Shown one piece after another: positions 12,871 through 23,657 of a stretch of 64,000 bases of DNA. The DNA lies in contig JAJHZJ010000061.1 of NCBI GenBank assembly GCA_023548195.1, forward strand, positions 1,590,771-1,654,770, written 5' to 3'. Numbering within the stretch: position 1 is the stretch's first letter; every line of letters begins with the position of its first letter. The position numbers and the translations under genes are program-made. The notes below the pieces were generated by a model, which was given only the letters and a program-made list of their open reading frames with translations, was not told where the DNA came from and ran no database searches. Origin of the DNA: Bettongia penicillata ogilbyi. Taxonomy: Eukaryota; Chordata; Mammalia; Diprotodontia; Potoroidae.

Positions 12871-13014
12871 AGTCTGTTTCTGATGGCCAGATCCAATGGC
12901 TTCTCATTCCTCATCATCTTTAACTTTTCCTTAGCAGCTCACAAGGATAGACCATGTTTTCTCTCTTGATAGCTTTCTCCTCCTTTGGGCTTCTATGAAA
13001 ATCAGATCAGGTAG

Positions 13015-13375
13015 GTTTCTTTGACTGTTCCTTTTCTGTCTTCTTCATTAGTGCTTTCTGCCATCCCTTAGGTTTGAAGGGCCCTGGTAGTTCAGTTCCT
13101 GCTGTGGAACCCTTAGGATTTCCAGACCTCTTCTTTCGTCCTACAGCTGAACTCTCTTATGTGTGCTGTCTACTTTCATTAGAACATGATCTGTCTCATT
13201 TTTCTATTTGTATCAATAGCAGTTAGGCCAGTGGTTGGCATACAATAAATATTTAATAATTTTCATTCATTCACTAGATTGAATGATCCTTGAGGGCAGA
13301 AGCTATCATTTTTCGTCTTCATATCACCTGGCACAGAGCCTTATGTGTAATAGCCACTATAGAAATGCTTTTAAG
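13015..13375 (+). mobile_element. L2-type LINE 3' fragments, sense
   Basis: Two tail-like passages: 'gttggcatacaataaatat' near 13238 and 'tccttgagggcagaagctat' with 'cacctggcacagagcctta' near 13289-13345. It ends about 200 bases before the DCLK1 exon. Confidence 0.6.
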
Positions 13376-13550
13376 TTGATATTAATCCAGCCATCGACTG
13401 AGGCAGAATAGAGGTGACCATCTTATCTTCCCTGATTATTGACCATTAAACCACACTTTCTTTTCTTTAAATTTTACAGCTGGCTCTTACCTATAGTAAG
13501 AGAATAAAGAGAAAAGAATGAAATCAGTTTGTGTTTATCAGATAAATGGA

Positions 13551-13583
13551 TTAACCATTTTTTTTTTTACTTTCTTTTTCTAG
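13551..13583 (+). other. DCLK1: 3' splice site (branch point, pyrimidine tract, AG) of DCLK1 exon
   Basis: A candidate branch point TTAAC (A at 13554) lies 29 bases before the AG. It is followed by a T-rich tract broken by a single AC, and then CTAG at 13580-13583. The codons immediately after the AG continue the known DCLK1 protein without a gap, which fixes the exon start at 13584. Confidence 0.92.
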
Positions 13584-13930
13584 GAGAGAGTTATGTATGT
13601 GGTTCAATAGAACCCTTCAAAAAATTGGAGTATACCAAGAACGTAAATCCTAACTGGTCAGTAAATGTCAAGACAACCTCTGCTTCCCGTACGGTGTCTT
13701 CGCTTGCCACTGCCAAAGGCAGCCCCTCAGATGTGAGGGAGAACAAGGATTTCATTCGGCCCAAGCTAGTCACTATCATCAGAAGTGGTGTGAAACCACG
13801 TAAAGCTGTTCGAATTCTGCTTAACAAGAAGACCGCCCATTCATTTGAGCAAGTTCTCACTGATATCACTGATGCCATCAAACTGGATTCAGGAGTGGTT
13901 AAGCGCCTGTATACCCTAGATGGGAAGCAG
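13584..13930 (+). CDS. DCLK1: DCLK1 internal coding exon (doublecortin domains)
   Basis: This is an internal exon of doublecortin-like kinase 1, a microtubule-binding Ser/Thr kinase of neurons. The 347 bases give 115 full codons after two bases that complete a Gly codon split with the previous exon. Exon residues 1-19 ([19 protein letters not shown]) end the N-terminal doublecortin domain. Residues ~20-55 are the linker, starting [10 protein letters not shown]. Residues ~57-115 begin the second doublecortin domain ([18 protein letters not shown], then [15 protein letters not shown] and LYTLDGKQ). The [12 protein letters not shown] stretch and the [14 protein letters not shown] linker match DCLK1 rather than DCX, whose linker differs. 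Compared with human DCLK1 as I remember it, only linker residues 36 (Thr for Ala) and 49 (Asp for Glu) differ. It enters in phase 1 and leaves in phase 0, so skipping would shift the frame; it is probably constitutive in doublecortin-containing isoforms. The kinase domain lies outside the window. Confidence 0.96.
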
Positions 13931-13936
13931 GTAAGA
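13931..13936 (+). other. DCLK1: 5' splice donor of DCLK1 exon
   Basis: The exon ends in CAG and the intron begins GTAAGA, close to the ideal mammalian donor. The protein diverges from DCLK1 right after LDGKQ: the intron reads VRCFWK, whereas the next exon of the family should begin VMCLQD. This confirms the boundary. Confidence 0.93.
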
Positions 13937-14159
13937 TGCTTTTGGAAATGTATTTTCTCTCAAATTCCCAAAGTTTAAAAGATGAGATGCGAGACTAGGT
14001 GGGTATGTAGAAAATATTTTATTGTTTAAGTTGTTTTGCTCTGAAGCATTCTGAAGAACTGACCTTATACAGTTTAACAGAATTGACCATTTGAAAAATA
14101 AAGTAAAACTGAATATGGATAGAATTTAAATAATCATATATAAAATGCAAAATATAGAC

Positions 14160-14245
14160 AAATATAAATGATATATGTTTATATATGTATGTTTATGCAC
14201 AAATGTATACATATATCAATACATATATGTATATATTTATAATTT
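14160..14245. repeat. TATG/TATA-rich simple sequence
   Basis: Alternating 'tatatatgtatg' and 'catatatcaatacatatat' runs. Imperfect, low complexity, about 200 bases downstream of the DCLK1 donor. Confidence 0.7.
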
Positions 14246-14267
14246 TAATACTATCAATCATACCCTC

Positions 14268-14590
14268 TCCAGGGGTCTGCTGGAGCCAGATCATATTGGT
14301 TCAGGAGCCAATTGTTAAAATTTTCAGTGTGAACATTTACTAGATTGAATGTTCTTTGAGGGCAGAAATTGGAAACGCTACAAACCAACTTGATTTATAT
14401 TTTGTTATCTGTCTACACTTAAGAAAGTGATGGAGAAAATGTTAAATAAACATATGTTGTGCAGATGTACTTTTTTTCCCACCTGAGAGCTGGTTGAAAA
14501 CATTTACCAGGACACTCCGTCTATTTTGCTGGGAGGTAATATGTCATGAGGTCCAAGCATGGAAGTGACTCCAAAGCATAACAGTAGGCA
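14268..14590 (+). repeat. Unnamed dispersed repeat, copy 1 (partner at 40565)
   Basis: This block shares an ordered series of words with 40565-40865, including 'attttcagtgtgaacattta' against 'attttcagcgtgagtattta', then 'acgctacaaacca', 'ttaagaaagtgatggagaaa' and 'catttaccag'. Similarity continues over ~280 bases with indels, so both are copies of one interspersed element. I do not recognise its class with confidence. Confidence 0.6.
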
Positions 14591-14599
14591 GGAGACTGC

Positions 14600-17210
14600 A
14601 TTGCATTTCATTTATTTGATTCAGATTAGGTATCAAGTCTCTGTACCTGGGTAAATTCCAATTGTTAAAATGTTAAAGATTCTAAACACAGACCTAAAGA
14701 GTGAAGAGCTTCTGATTGACTGAAGTTAAAAGGTATGTTTTTATATACTATAAATTTTGTATTTCAAAAGATTGCAGTATAAAAATAATAGGTATTTTTT
14801 TATTTCATATATATGCTAATGTTACTTGACTTGAAGTCATGGACTTGGTAATAAGATTTTATGATAACTTAAGGAATTGTACTACATGATCTCCCATCTA
14901 CTTTTCATAAAGTTTCTACTAATACTAAAATTATAAAGTAATATAAGCCAACAGAAACTCCCATAGAATAGGATGCAGAAATTCTAAGAAATTAGTTTTC
15001 TTTTGAAAAAATTTAAATTAGGGCTTTCTAACCAATTTGGGGGTTATATAGTTAATGTCTAAGTATCCTTTGAAAAATAATACATTTTGCCATGGTGATT
15101 TAGAGTATTTACATGAATAATGCAAATTAAAAGCCAAACTATCGATCCAAATTAAAAGCCAATTTCTATTTACCTCCCATACTTCTAAGACTATGGATTG
15201 ATTGAAATAAGTTTACAAGCATATTTAACTAAGGTTGTCTGAATTTTCAAATGATTTGTGACCTTTCTGCTTGCCTTATATTTTTTTTCCTAACCATGAT
15301 CTGATAAGTAAATATGTATAAAGAAGCTGATTGATTATTTTTCCATGGCTGTTGATCTAGGTTCCAGGGATCCATAGACTGAATATCATCAATATATCAA
15401 TGAGTGTTCAACAAGACTTTTGCTGGCATTCAGACATATTGAATTATAAGATACATAACATAGGGAGTTTTGTGAATTCTTGGTAATGAGAACAATTGTT
15501 TTCTTTCATCTAAAGTTTCTTGTATTTGATATCTTTTCTTGGCAGGCTCATTTGATCACTGAATAAGTGAATAGAAATTACAGGATCTATAAGTTGCATA
15601 TTTACAAATGTATACCCTCACTTTTGTTTACTACACTTTGCTACTCTTGATGACATGAATGTTCTCTTCTGCCACTTTTTTAAAAAAAGAAGCATTTTAG
15701 TTCTTTTGACTTCTTGTTGCTAATGCTTTCTTACTTCAAAAATTCAAGTTACTTCCAGACATTTTAATTCTAGCACCATTTTGTAAGGTGGATAATTGGC
15801 CAGTATAATTATCTTTTTTGTACTGGTGGTAGGTAACTCATGGTACTGAAAGGATAAGCTATCTTATTTTTAGTATAGTTTATTTCCTATTTTATTTTTA
15901 GTATAGTTTATTTCAATGACAAATTAATTTACATCTGTACACTTTATTAATAACACCAGCACTCCAAAGGGAAATATATCAGGTAAATGTATATGTATGT
16001 AATAGCAGTAAAACAAATATTCAAGAAACCAAAACAAAATTTATAATGGGCATAACATTTAGAATCTCAAATGCTCAAGTGTTCTGTAGTTTTATTTTTC
16101 CATTTGCCAAGAGTAAATACCTTTGAATGACCTAACTTTTTAAAATGACTTCTCCTTATTCCCCATCTTAATTCATGACCTTTTCGAAGGTAACATCACC
16201 TTGTAACTCTCTAGGGTCTTCTCAAATCTCTGCATATTGAGTGTAAAGGAGATTTAAAGTACTCCGATTGGAGTCCTCCCTCCAGCTTATAATGGATTTT
16301 TGTTTGTTTATACTACAAGGTGTTTTCTGGAATAAGTATTAAGATTTTGACTCCCTTCCCCCTCTTCTTCAGGATCTACTTGGACTATAGGTATCACAGT
16401 GGCTGCTATCTTGTAGCCAAGCACACATTTTTCAAGATTTTCATGGTGAATAGATGTATCCCAAGAAGACCACTGAGATTTTTTTTAAACTCTCTTCTCC
16501 CATAATTGAAGTCTTCAAAGCCATTCTATTGATACTATGTTTTGTTTCTCAAAAATTAATAGTGGTGTTATGTTATGCCCCCTTGATAGGAGTTTCTGAT
16601 GAGTATTGAGAAACTGTAGCAGAGTCGGAGACTAAGATAGGAAGATTTTTCTACTCTGGTGCCCAGAAAGAGCAAACCTACTTTTTCATTGACCATGGGA
16701 GGCTTTCATATGGCTTTTGGGAAAAGACAAATCTGCTCACATAAGCAGTTTGCTGAAGTGGCAACTGTGGACAGTCTTGGCATCATTTTAAGCAGTGGCG
16801 AGAATAAATTGCCTTTTTTCTTGAGGTTCCCCTCAGAGTTATGCTCCTTCATGTCCAATAAGACATTGGCAGCTTCCGTAACCAATTGTCTTTTGGTACC
16901 CACCTTTTACTTTAGCGAAGCTCAACTCTCAATTGAGTAGCATCCTCAAGTGTCCTTCCCTCTCTCCTTTTTTATTTTAATAGTTGACACTGGTAGAGCA
17001 ATTTTAGGTTTTCAAAATGTTTTGCATACATAAACAGATTTGAACTGGACTGTTAGTTATTTTCAAAAAAAAATCACATGAACCTAAAGGATTAACTCAT
17101 GAAGAATTTCTACGAGTTGAATTTTTTATAGAATCTGTGGAGGTGAAAGTTTTTGGTAGTGGCCATATCAATTTGGTCAAATTGTGTTATAACATTTAGG
17201 TCTTACATAA
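14600..17210. other. Intronic stretch with no recognised repeat family
   Basis: About 2.6 kb of AT-rich sequence without SINE or LINE signatures I can name. It includes short duplications at 15123/15148 and 15864/15892. Some of it may be old unique DNA. Confidence 0.4.
15864..15914 (+). repeat. Two-copy tandem duplication, 28-base period
   Basis: A 23-base AT-rich unit (beginning 'ttatttttagtatag') occurs at 15864-15886 and again, identical, at 15892-15914. The identity indicates a recent local slippage or duplication event. Confidence 0.85.
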
Positions 17211-17214
17211 ATGA

Positions 17215-17345
17215 CCGGGGAAGTCAATTCAACAAACATTTATTAAGCAAGTCCTGCATAAAAAGTCCTATATTGCTTGCTGAGAGACAGAAAAAAATAG
17301 ATAAGCCATTATCCTCTCACCTCCAGGAGTATCTGATTAGTGATA
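17215..17345 (-). repeat. L2 3' tail, antisense
   Basis: The text 'caacaaacatttattaagca' begins the antisense L2 end. It is followed by diverged text up to 'ataagccattatcctctcac'. Confidence 0.65.
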
Positions 17346-17444
17346 AGCAAAATGGCACATTACTATTACTCCAGTCGGCATGAACCCTTGGAGAACCTGT
17401 TTGCTCTGGGATCCCTGACAGCAATGTTGTTAATATCTGTTGCT

Positions 17445-17700
17445 GGAGCAGCTAGGTGCTACAATGGATACAGTGCAGGGCCCAGAGTCAAGACTCATCT
17501 TTCTGAGTTTACATCTGACCTCAGACACTAACTAGCTATGGGACCCTGGGTAAGTCACTTAGCCTTGTTTTCCTCAGTTTCCTTTTCTGTAAAATACATT
17601 GGAGAAGGAAATGGCAAACCATTCCAGTATCTCTGCCAAGAAAATTCCAAATGGTCTCATGAAGAGTTGGACATGACTGAAAATGGCCGAACAACAATTT
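17445..17700 (+). repeat. tRNA-derived marsupial SINE, sense
   Basis: Full-length sense copy: head 'gcagctaggtgctacaatgg', then 'accctgggtaagtcacttag', 'ggagaaggaaatggcaaacc', 'aagagttggacatgactg' and the 'aacaacaa' tail. No convincing target-site duplication is visible. Confidence 0.88.
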
Positions 17701-17704
17701 CTAT

Positions 17705-18615
17705 TTGTTTGACACCATGACTATAGTTGATCATATACATGGAGCTGAAAATTTAGTTAGAGATAATGACATATCATTTCCAGTTCACTCTCCTTCTAGC
17801 AGTTCAAGAGCAAGCAATGGAAGGAGGACTGTGGTAGTATTTCCCTTCTCACTGACCTGGTACCTTGCAAAAAGAAAGGTCATTTCTCTAGCTAAGGGCT
17901 ACTTTCCCCAGTTTCTTTCTTTTTATATTGGTTAAAGAATCTGAATATCAAGGTGGTTTTTTTTCCCTTGCCTCTCCCCTACATCCCCCCCACCTCAGTC
18001 AAGCTTTAGCCTTAGTACTTTCTCTGCTGGTTGCACAAGCAATCTGCCAAAAAACCTCTTTGCCCAGATGGCATTTGCAGTGTGATTATTTTTCTTAAAT
18101 GATTAAAGTCAATTCAAACTGTACATGATTGCTAGAAAGAAACCATGGCACATCTTCTAACTTCTAACAACATGGACAGGGGCATCTGTGGTCTTTTTGG
18201 GGAGTGAAAAATCCTGCTGTTTTGAGCCACTAAATCTTCCAAATCTGTGATTATTGGATCTTTCCTTATAAACGTAAAGAGCAACAAATCTCTAAGCAGC
18301 CTAACCCAAGAAAGTACCTTAGTGTGAGGATCACTGATAAAGCTCTCCACAAGTTATTTTTTTTAAACAAAGCTATAAGAAAGTAGGTCTTCATCTCTTC
18401 TTACTTATCCTCTTTTTTGGGCAAAAGTCTGATCAGATATGTATTTTTGTCTGAGAGATATTTATTTATACATACGACCATGTCCTTTACTCACCCATAC
18501 TAATCTACAGAAGGAAGACACAAGCTGTCATATTGAGAAGTGCAAGAATTTAAAATCTTTAGTTTTGAGAAAACCAAATCAGGTTATCTTTTATAGCAGT
18601 GGCTGTGGGTGCAAT
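17705..18615. other. Intronic stretch with no recognised feature
   Basis: No repeat family or coding signal was recognised. A 'cccccc' run near 17985 and general pyrimidine richness are the only notable composition. Confidence 0.4.
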
Positions 18616-18619
18616 CATG

Positions 18620-19440
18620 AAATATGATAGATAATTTAAATTACATGAAATTGAAAAGCTTCTCCAAGAACAAAATGAACATAACTGGGATAAGAAGGGA
18701 AATGGCTGACTGGAAGTAAAACATCTTTTTCATATGGGGTAGTAGTACAGATCTAGGAGACCAAAAGCCATTCCCCAATAAATAAATGGTCAATGATATG
18801 AACAAATAGTTCTCAAAAGGAGAACTGACCACTATGGACAATCACGTGAAAGACAATTGCAGGTCACTGAGAATAGAAATACGAACAACTCCAAGGTTTC
18901 ACTTCATACCAAGGAAATTGCCAGAGAAGACAAAGAGAAATAATCAGAGTTGGAGAATTTGTGGAAAGTCGGGTGTTGGTCCAACCAAACTGGAAAGTAA
19001 TTTGGAGCTGAGCTAAAAAAGAAACTAAAATGTCCATTCTCATTGACCTTGAGATCTCACTGCTAGGAAAATGCCCTGAAGAGTAAAATGATTTTTTTTA
19101 ATGATCCCACAGACACCAAAATCTTCATAGTAATACTTTTTGCAGTATCAAAGGAATGAAAACAAATTAGTTGCTTGTCATTTGGGGAATGGCTAAAGAG
19201 ACTGTCTGCGAATAGTTACAATAATATTGCATTGTAAGTAAACAGTGAATATGAGGAATACAGGAAAAATTACATAAATGGATGAAAAATGAGATGAGGT
19301 GACCCAGGAAAACAATATACAGGATGATTGCAGTGACGGAAAAGTAGAGAGCAGCAGTAAAACAGTAGAAACAAAATGCTGTATAATTATAATAATCAAG
19401 CTTGACTCTCCCTTCCCCCCTGTTCTCTCTCAGTACGTAT
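18620..19440 (+). mobile_element. L1-like 3' end, sense, strongly decayed
   Basis: Order and wording follow the end of a marsupial L1: 'aaattgaaaagcttctccaa', 'cattccccaataaataaatg', 'ccaaactggaaagtaatttg', 'tcatttggggaatggct', and a 3' UTR with 'gatgaggtgacccaggaaa'. The frame is broken throughout. It looks like a different L1 subfamily from the copy at 3251. Confidence 0.7.
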
Positions 19441-19619
19441 ACTTTTGATTCTTCAGTAATTGTGGTCTTCTGTGATTCATAGTGATAATGCATCGCTGGA
19501 AGAATACTAGTGACAAAAAGATGGGATTTGGTCTCAGGAAGCAGCTTGCAGATTGCTGAAAGGGCTATATAATTTCCCAAATGGAATCAAACTTATTCTC
19601 TTTTTCCTATTCATTTCTG

Positions 19620-20560
19620 GACCCATCTCATTGTCTGTCTTCAGTGTCTGTTCAGTATACGTGCTGAATTGCCAAATTATATCAAAGCTTGGACATTCCT
19701 CATCCATTTGGGATTTTTCTGTATGAATCGTTAGGCTGAACTCTTGTGAATGGTTGTGAATCTTATTAAGGAGTTTCTATAGTGTTCTGGGTCTTGATGA
19801 AAGGAGCTCAGTGTCATTCACAAACAGTATCCTCTGTATGACATCGTCGTTTATACAGAATTTCTTTTTGGATTCTGCATTACATGAAAGTAGTAGACAC
19901 CTTTGACAAGCATTCATCTCTTTGTTTTGTGAATCACTTGATAGTAACAGTCAGTACCTATCGATTGTATCTGGTATGCAGTCTGTATCATAGCATGTGA
20001 GAGCTTTCAAGTCTATATTTTATTCTTTGAAACCAAATTATCTTTTATAAAGAATAAGCATAATAGATTCTTGTATTTTTTTTTGCATGTTTCAGTCAGA
20101 TGTATGGTTGTGAAAGTGTGGACTGCAGTAGAATAAAATATAGAAAAACTTCCATATTCCTGACTCAATATATCAGCAAGTGTTTCTGATCTGTGCCCAG
20201 TTCAGGTCAATAGACTGTAAGGTTGTGTGTGACACTGGAACAAAATGAGATAGTCATAGGTCATTCAACATTTTAACAAAATGAGATTTACTTAGCACAG
20301 CAGGAGACAGATATTCAACAATGATGTGCTTTGAGAACACTTCAAATTGATTCTGCTGAGCAAAACTCTCTTGTCTGAGTTGCCCATCATTTTCCACCAG
20401 TCTGGTCTCAGAGAGTACTTGGAGCTCTTTCTGGCTGTTTTGTAATCAAGAAATGATGTCAACAGCTTGAGCCTTTATTCCCCTGAGCCATTTATGTCTC
20501 AAGGATTGTCTCAGTAACTTTTCAGGAAAAAATAGCCTAGCTTGCATGAGGGCAGTGGTT
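19620..20560. repeat. Unclassified old repeat tract, possibly RTE-like
   Basis: The style (a long non-SINE passage with 'agtgtcattcacaaacag' and 'gattctgcattacatgaaag') suggests an interspersed element. One + frame at 20100 reads MYGCES, which recalls the MYGCESWT block near the end of RTE/BovB proteins. That is too short to classify it, and the rest of the frame does not support the call. Strand is undecided. Confidence 0.3.
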
Positions 20561-20864
20561 AGGAAATTGATCTCACAGAAGCAAGGATGTCCTTGGTGTC
20601 TGTGTATGTTATATTCGTAAAGATTTCATAAATGTAGGAAAATAGTATAGTTATTTATGTAGTTTCAATTGCCTTTTCAGTTTTTGCAGAATTTTTTTAA
20701 GTTTAGTATATTCTCATTTCAGAATTCCTGAGAAATTGGTTTTTTAATACTATCAGAAATTCTAGTGCTATCTTTATTTATATTTATTTATTATAATATA
20801 TTATATTTACATATATATAATGTAACAATAATGTATTATATTTATTTGTAATTTATTATTGCTT

Positions 20865-21070
20865 TTATTGTTGTAAAAGCTCGTATTTGTAGAGCATTTT
20901 ATGATTTGCCGGTACTTTCAAAACCAAAAAAGCAGTTGACAGTACATAATTTACTACAATTCTGTGAGGTAGACAGTGGAAGTAATATCCTCCATTTTAC
21001 AGATTAAGAAACTGGGAAGACTTACAGAGGTATGATAATCATGAAATAGTTTAATAGTAAGACCCTTGAA
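20865..21070 (-). repeat. MIR-like SINE, minus strand
   Basis: Antisense MIR landmarks: 'gagcattttatgatttgcc', 'caattctgtgaggtagac' and 'cattttacagattaagaaac'. It lies just upstream of the first copy of a local duplication. Confidence 0.65.
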
Positions 21071-21185
21071 AGTAGCCACTACATCTCTTGCATTGTATGT
21101 ATAATATATATGTTTCCATACATATTGTATATGTTGCCATACATCTTGTATTTTTACCTTTAAAATCATTCTTATGATGTGCAAA

Positions 21186-21298
21186 AAGAATCTATAAATG
21201 ATATTGTTTCAGAATAGATACTTTTAGGTTGTGTTAGATTTTTAACAAATAAAACACATTATAATTAGTGATCAGCTACCTTTTATAGCTATTGATAA
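21186..21298 (+). repeat. Local direct repeat, copy A (~110 bp)
   Basis: This 113-base block matches 23095-23204 in the same orientation. By hand alignment I count about nine mismatches and three gapped bases, roughly 91% identity. Shared words include 'aagaatctataaatg', 'ttgtttcagaatagatac' and 'caaataaaacac'. It is not a SINE or LINE segment I recognise. Confidence 0.85.
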
Positions 21299-21370
21299 GG
21301 TGAGAATTCTCAGCAAGGGATAGGTATTAATGATCACAAAATATGAGATAAAGTAAAGTAAAAAGTAAAA

Positions 21371-21635
21371 AGGAGTGGCTAGGTGGTGCAGTGAATAGAG
21401 TGCAAGGTCTGGAGTCAGGAAGACTCATCTTCATGAGTTTAAATCTGGCCTCAGACCCTTAATAGCAGTGTGATCCTGGGTAAGTCACTTAAGTCAGTTT
21501 GCCTCAGTTTCCTTATAAATAAAATAAGCTGGAGAGGGAAACAGCAAACCACTCCAGTATCTTTGCCAAGAAAACCCCAAATGGGATTACAAAGAATCAG
21601 ACACAACTGAAAACAACTGTACAACAACAAAAAAC
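21371..21635 (+). repeat. tRNA-derived marsupial SINE, sense
   Basis: Complete sense copy: 'gtggctaggtggtgcagtg', 'tctggagtcaggaagactc', 'agcagtgtgatcctggg', 'ccactccagtatctttgcc', ending 'gtacaacaacaaaaaac'. It lies between the two copies of the local duplication. Confidence 0.9.
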
Positions 21636-21784
21636 TTTTACATGAACAAAATGAGTGTAGCTATGATAAGATTGGGGAAGTCATTGACTGAAGGGAAAAC
21701 CTGTGCTTTAGATATGTTTGATAAGGGTCTGATATTTAAGTTCCATGTTTCTGTTCTCTAAATGGATCAAAGCTATTAAGCAAT

Positions 21785-21965
21785 GGATATAATAATAGCT
21801 CATATTTATATAGAGCTTTAAGGTTTGCAGATTGCTTTTTCCTGTTGTCTGACATGAATGGAATATAAAGTAGTAAAAATCAAAAAAGATAATAATTGTA
21901 AAGCACTTAGCACAGTTCTTGGTACATAGTAAGTTCCATAGAAATATTAGTTAATATTATTGTTG
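21785..21965 (+). repeat. SINE/MIR-type fragment
   Basis: Contains 'tagctcatatttatatagag' and 'taaagcacttagcacagttc', typical of SINE 3' portions, ending in 'attattgttgttatta'. Family is uncertain. Confidence 0.5.
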
Positions 21966-22019
21966 TTATTAACTATTTCTAAAATCACATGAAATCACAA
22001 ATAAGAAAAATTCCTGTCA

Positions 22020-22745
22020 AAACAGTTCTGAAATTTTAACACTTGCCCAACAAATTGGCAAAAAGACCACAGATTGAAATAGCATTGAAGGGACTGCGGA
22101 AAGTCGATCCTTTCACTGTTGGTGGCACTGTGAATTGGTCATACCATTCCGGAAAGCAATTGGGAATCATGCTTGAACAGTGACTAAAATGCCCTTACCC
22201 TTTTTATCCAGAGATCTCTTTACTTTGTATATTCCACAGGGAGTCTAAGACAAAAACAAAGGTCCCAGGTAGAGCCAATATTCGTAACAACTTGTTTCGT
22301 GGTAGGAGAAAAAAAAGAAATGTACATGCTCATAAACCAACAGTACTATATGAGTATAAAGAAATATTATTGTTCCATGAAAAATGACAAGGTTGAATTC
22401 AGAAGAGCATGGAAAGACTCACGAACTTATATGAAGCAGAATAAACTAATCAGAACCAGGTAAACTCTTATAAGCAATGTCTACAACACTAAAATAGAAC
22501 AAAAAAGACTGGAGGGAGGGGAAAGGGGCTGAATGACTAAGCTTGACCCCTGAAAAGACCTGAGAAAATGCACTTCCCTCATCTCTTTGTGGAAATGACA
22601 TATGAAGATCCGATAATACTACATGTGCTGTCAGATGTGACTAACGTGTTTATTGGCTTTCCAAATGCCTTTTTTCTCTTCATTTTAAATCTTTGTTACA
22701 ATTGATGCCTTGCTAAGTAGAGAAGAAACGGATACTTTTTTGGGG
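22020..22745 (+). mobile_element. L1-like 3' end, sense, decayed
   Basis: Near 22113-22150 the frame reads FHCWWHCELV, the L1 ORF2 block seen as LHCWWDCKLV in human L1. Text further on ('catggaaagactcacgaac', 'aatcagaaccaggtaaac') matches the L1 3' region. Stops and frameshifts are common. Confidence 0.75.
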
Positions 22746-22859
22746 GAAAAAAGTGATGTAGAAGTAAAAGGTGTAATTGTAAAGTTTGAACAAAAGAAAA
22801 TAGACCACATTTACATTTCACTGAAGTAATGTAAATTACTTTACTAATTTAAAGTCAAT

Positions 22860-22985
22860 GTAAACATTTTGGTCTGGTAGATCTGGCAAATATTATTCCC
22901 CTTTTTGGAGGCAAGTAAACTGAGGCTCTAAAAGTAATTGACTTGCCCACTATTCCATGACTAGAAAGTGGGTGATCCCTTAGCT
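22860..22985 (-). repeat. MIR-like SINE fragment, minus strand
   Basis: The text 'aagtaaactgaggctctaaa', 'ttgacttgcccac' and 'tccatgactagaaagtggg' is an antisense MIR core. It sits upstream of local-repeat copy B, as another antisense MIR sits upstream of copy A. Confidence 0.65.
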
Positions 22986-23094
22986 ATAAGATTATAAATT
23001 TAATGTGTATTTCCTTACGTTTTGTGATTTTTCAAACATCTTCAATCAAAAAATGAATTGTTAAGATATCATTCTTCTGAAACTTGATTATGAT

Positions 23095-23204
23095 AAGAAT
23101 CTATAAATGGTATTGTTTCAGAATAGATACTTTTAGATTGTTAGATTTTGACAAATAAAACACCTTAAAATTAGTGCTCAGCTACCTTTCACAGCGATTG
23201 ATAA
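23095..23204 (+). repeat. Local direct repeat, copy B (~110 bp)
   Basis: Second copy of the block at 21186, about 1.9 kb downstream, in direct orientation. Main differences are a two-base gap after 'agattg', a one-base gap in the next T-run, and three clustered changes near 'acagcgattgataa'. Confidence 0.85.
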
Positions 23205-23657
23205 TATAGTAAGTTGGAGAAAGGAGAGTTTGCCCATGAGGAAATTAAAAATGCGGGGCTCTTTGTTTAGACCTTTTCCATTACTGAATGTAGGGGTTTT
23301 GGTTATTGTGGAATTGTAACGTTACATGTCATGGAAGTGCATATGACCCCTTTCAGAGCTGCTTGACACACTGTTGCTTTTTACATAAATTACTTTTAAT
23401 TTATGTGACTGTCAAAGTGAAATTGAATTTTCCCTCAAAATATGGCACATATTCAGATTTTCATATGGCATTAAAGATCTTAACTGAGTCTTAATAATTG
23501 GTAGAAGTATTTTATCTGCTTTCAAATAAAATGCAACTTAAACTAGTTCTGTCATAGATCTGAGAAACGGAAATTTTCACTGTGATTTAATGTTCTACTT
23601 TAGGTAATATCTCCTATAGGTATATAGGCCTTTGGTCCCATACCTGTCTTGTGGTAA

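Larger units (their letters stand above)
1..13583 (+). other. DCLK1: DCLK1 intron, upstream part
   Basis: All of this is intronic, because the exon at 13584 begins mid-codon. No preceding DCLK1 exon (the one encoding most of the first doublecortin domain) is visible, so the intron is at least 13.6 kb long. Content is old repeats, listed separately. No open frame here looks like a protein other than LINE fragments. Confidence 0.85.

Noticed and set aside
13591..13881. Open frame on the minus strand opposite the DCLK1 exon
   Set aside because: It is the antisense shadow of conserved coding sequence. The protein has no recognisable domain.
13584..13930. Assignment to DCX or DCLK2 instead of DCLK1
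   Set aside because: DCX has a different segment after ESYVC and a different linker. The [12 protein letters not shown] and SSLATAKG parts fit DCLK1. DCLK2 was considered less likely, though not aligned formally.
13529..13978. A 149-codon open frame containing the DCLK1 exon as if it were a single-exon gene
   Set aside because: The first and last parts are intron: a pyrimidine tract and AG precede GESYVC, and a consensus donor follows LDGKQ. Only 13584-13930 is coding.
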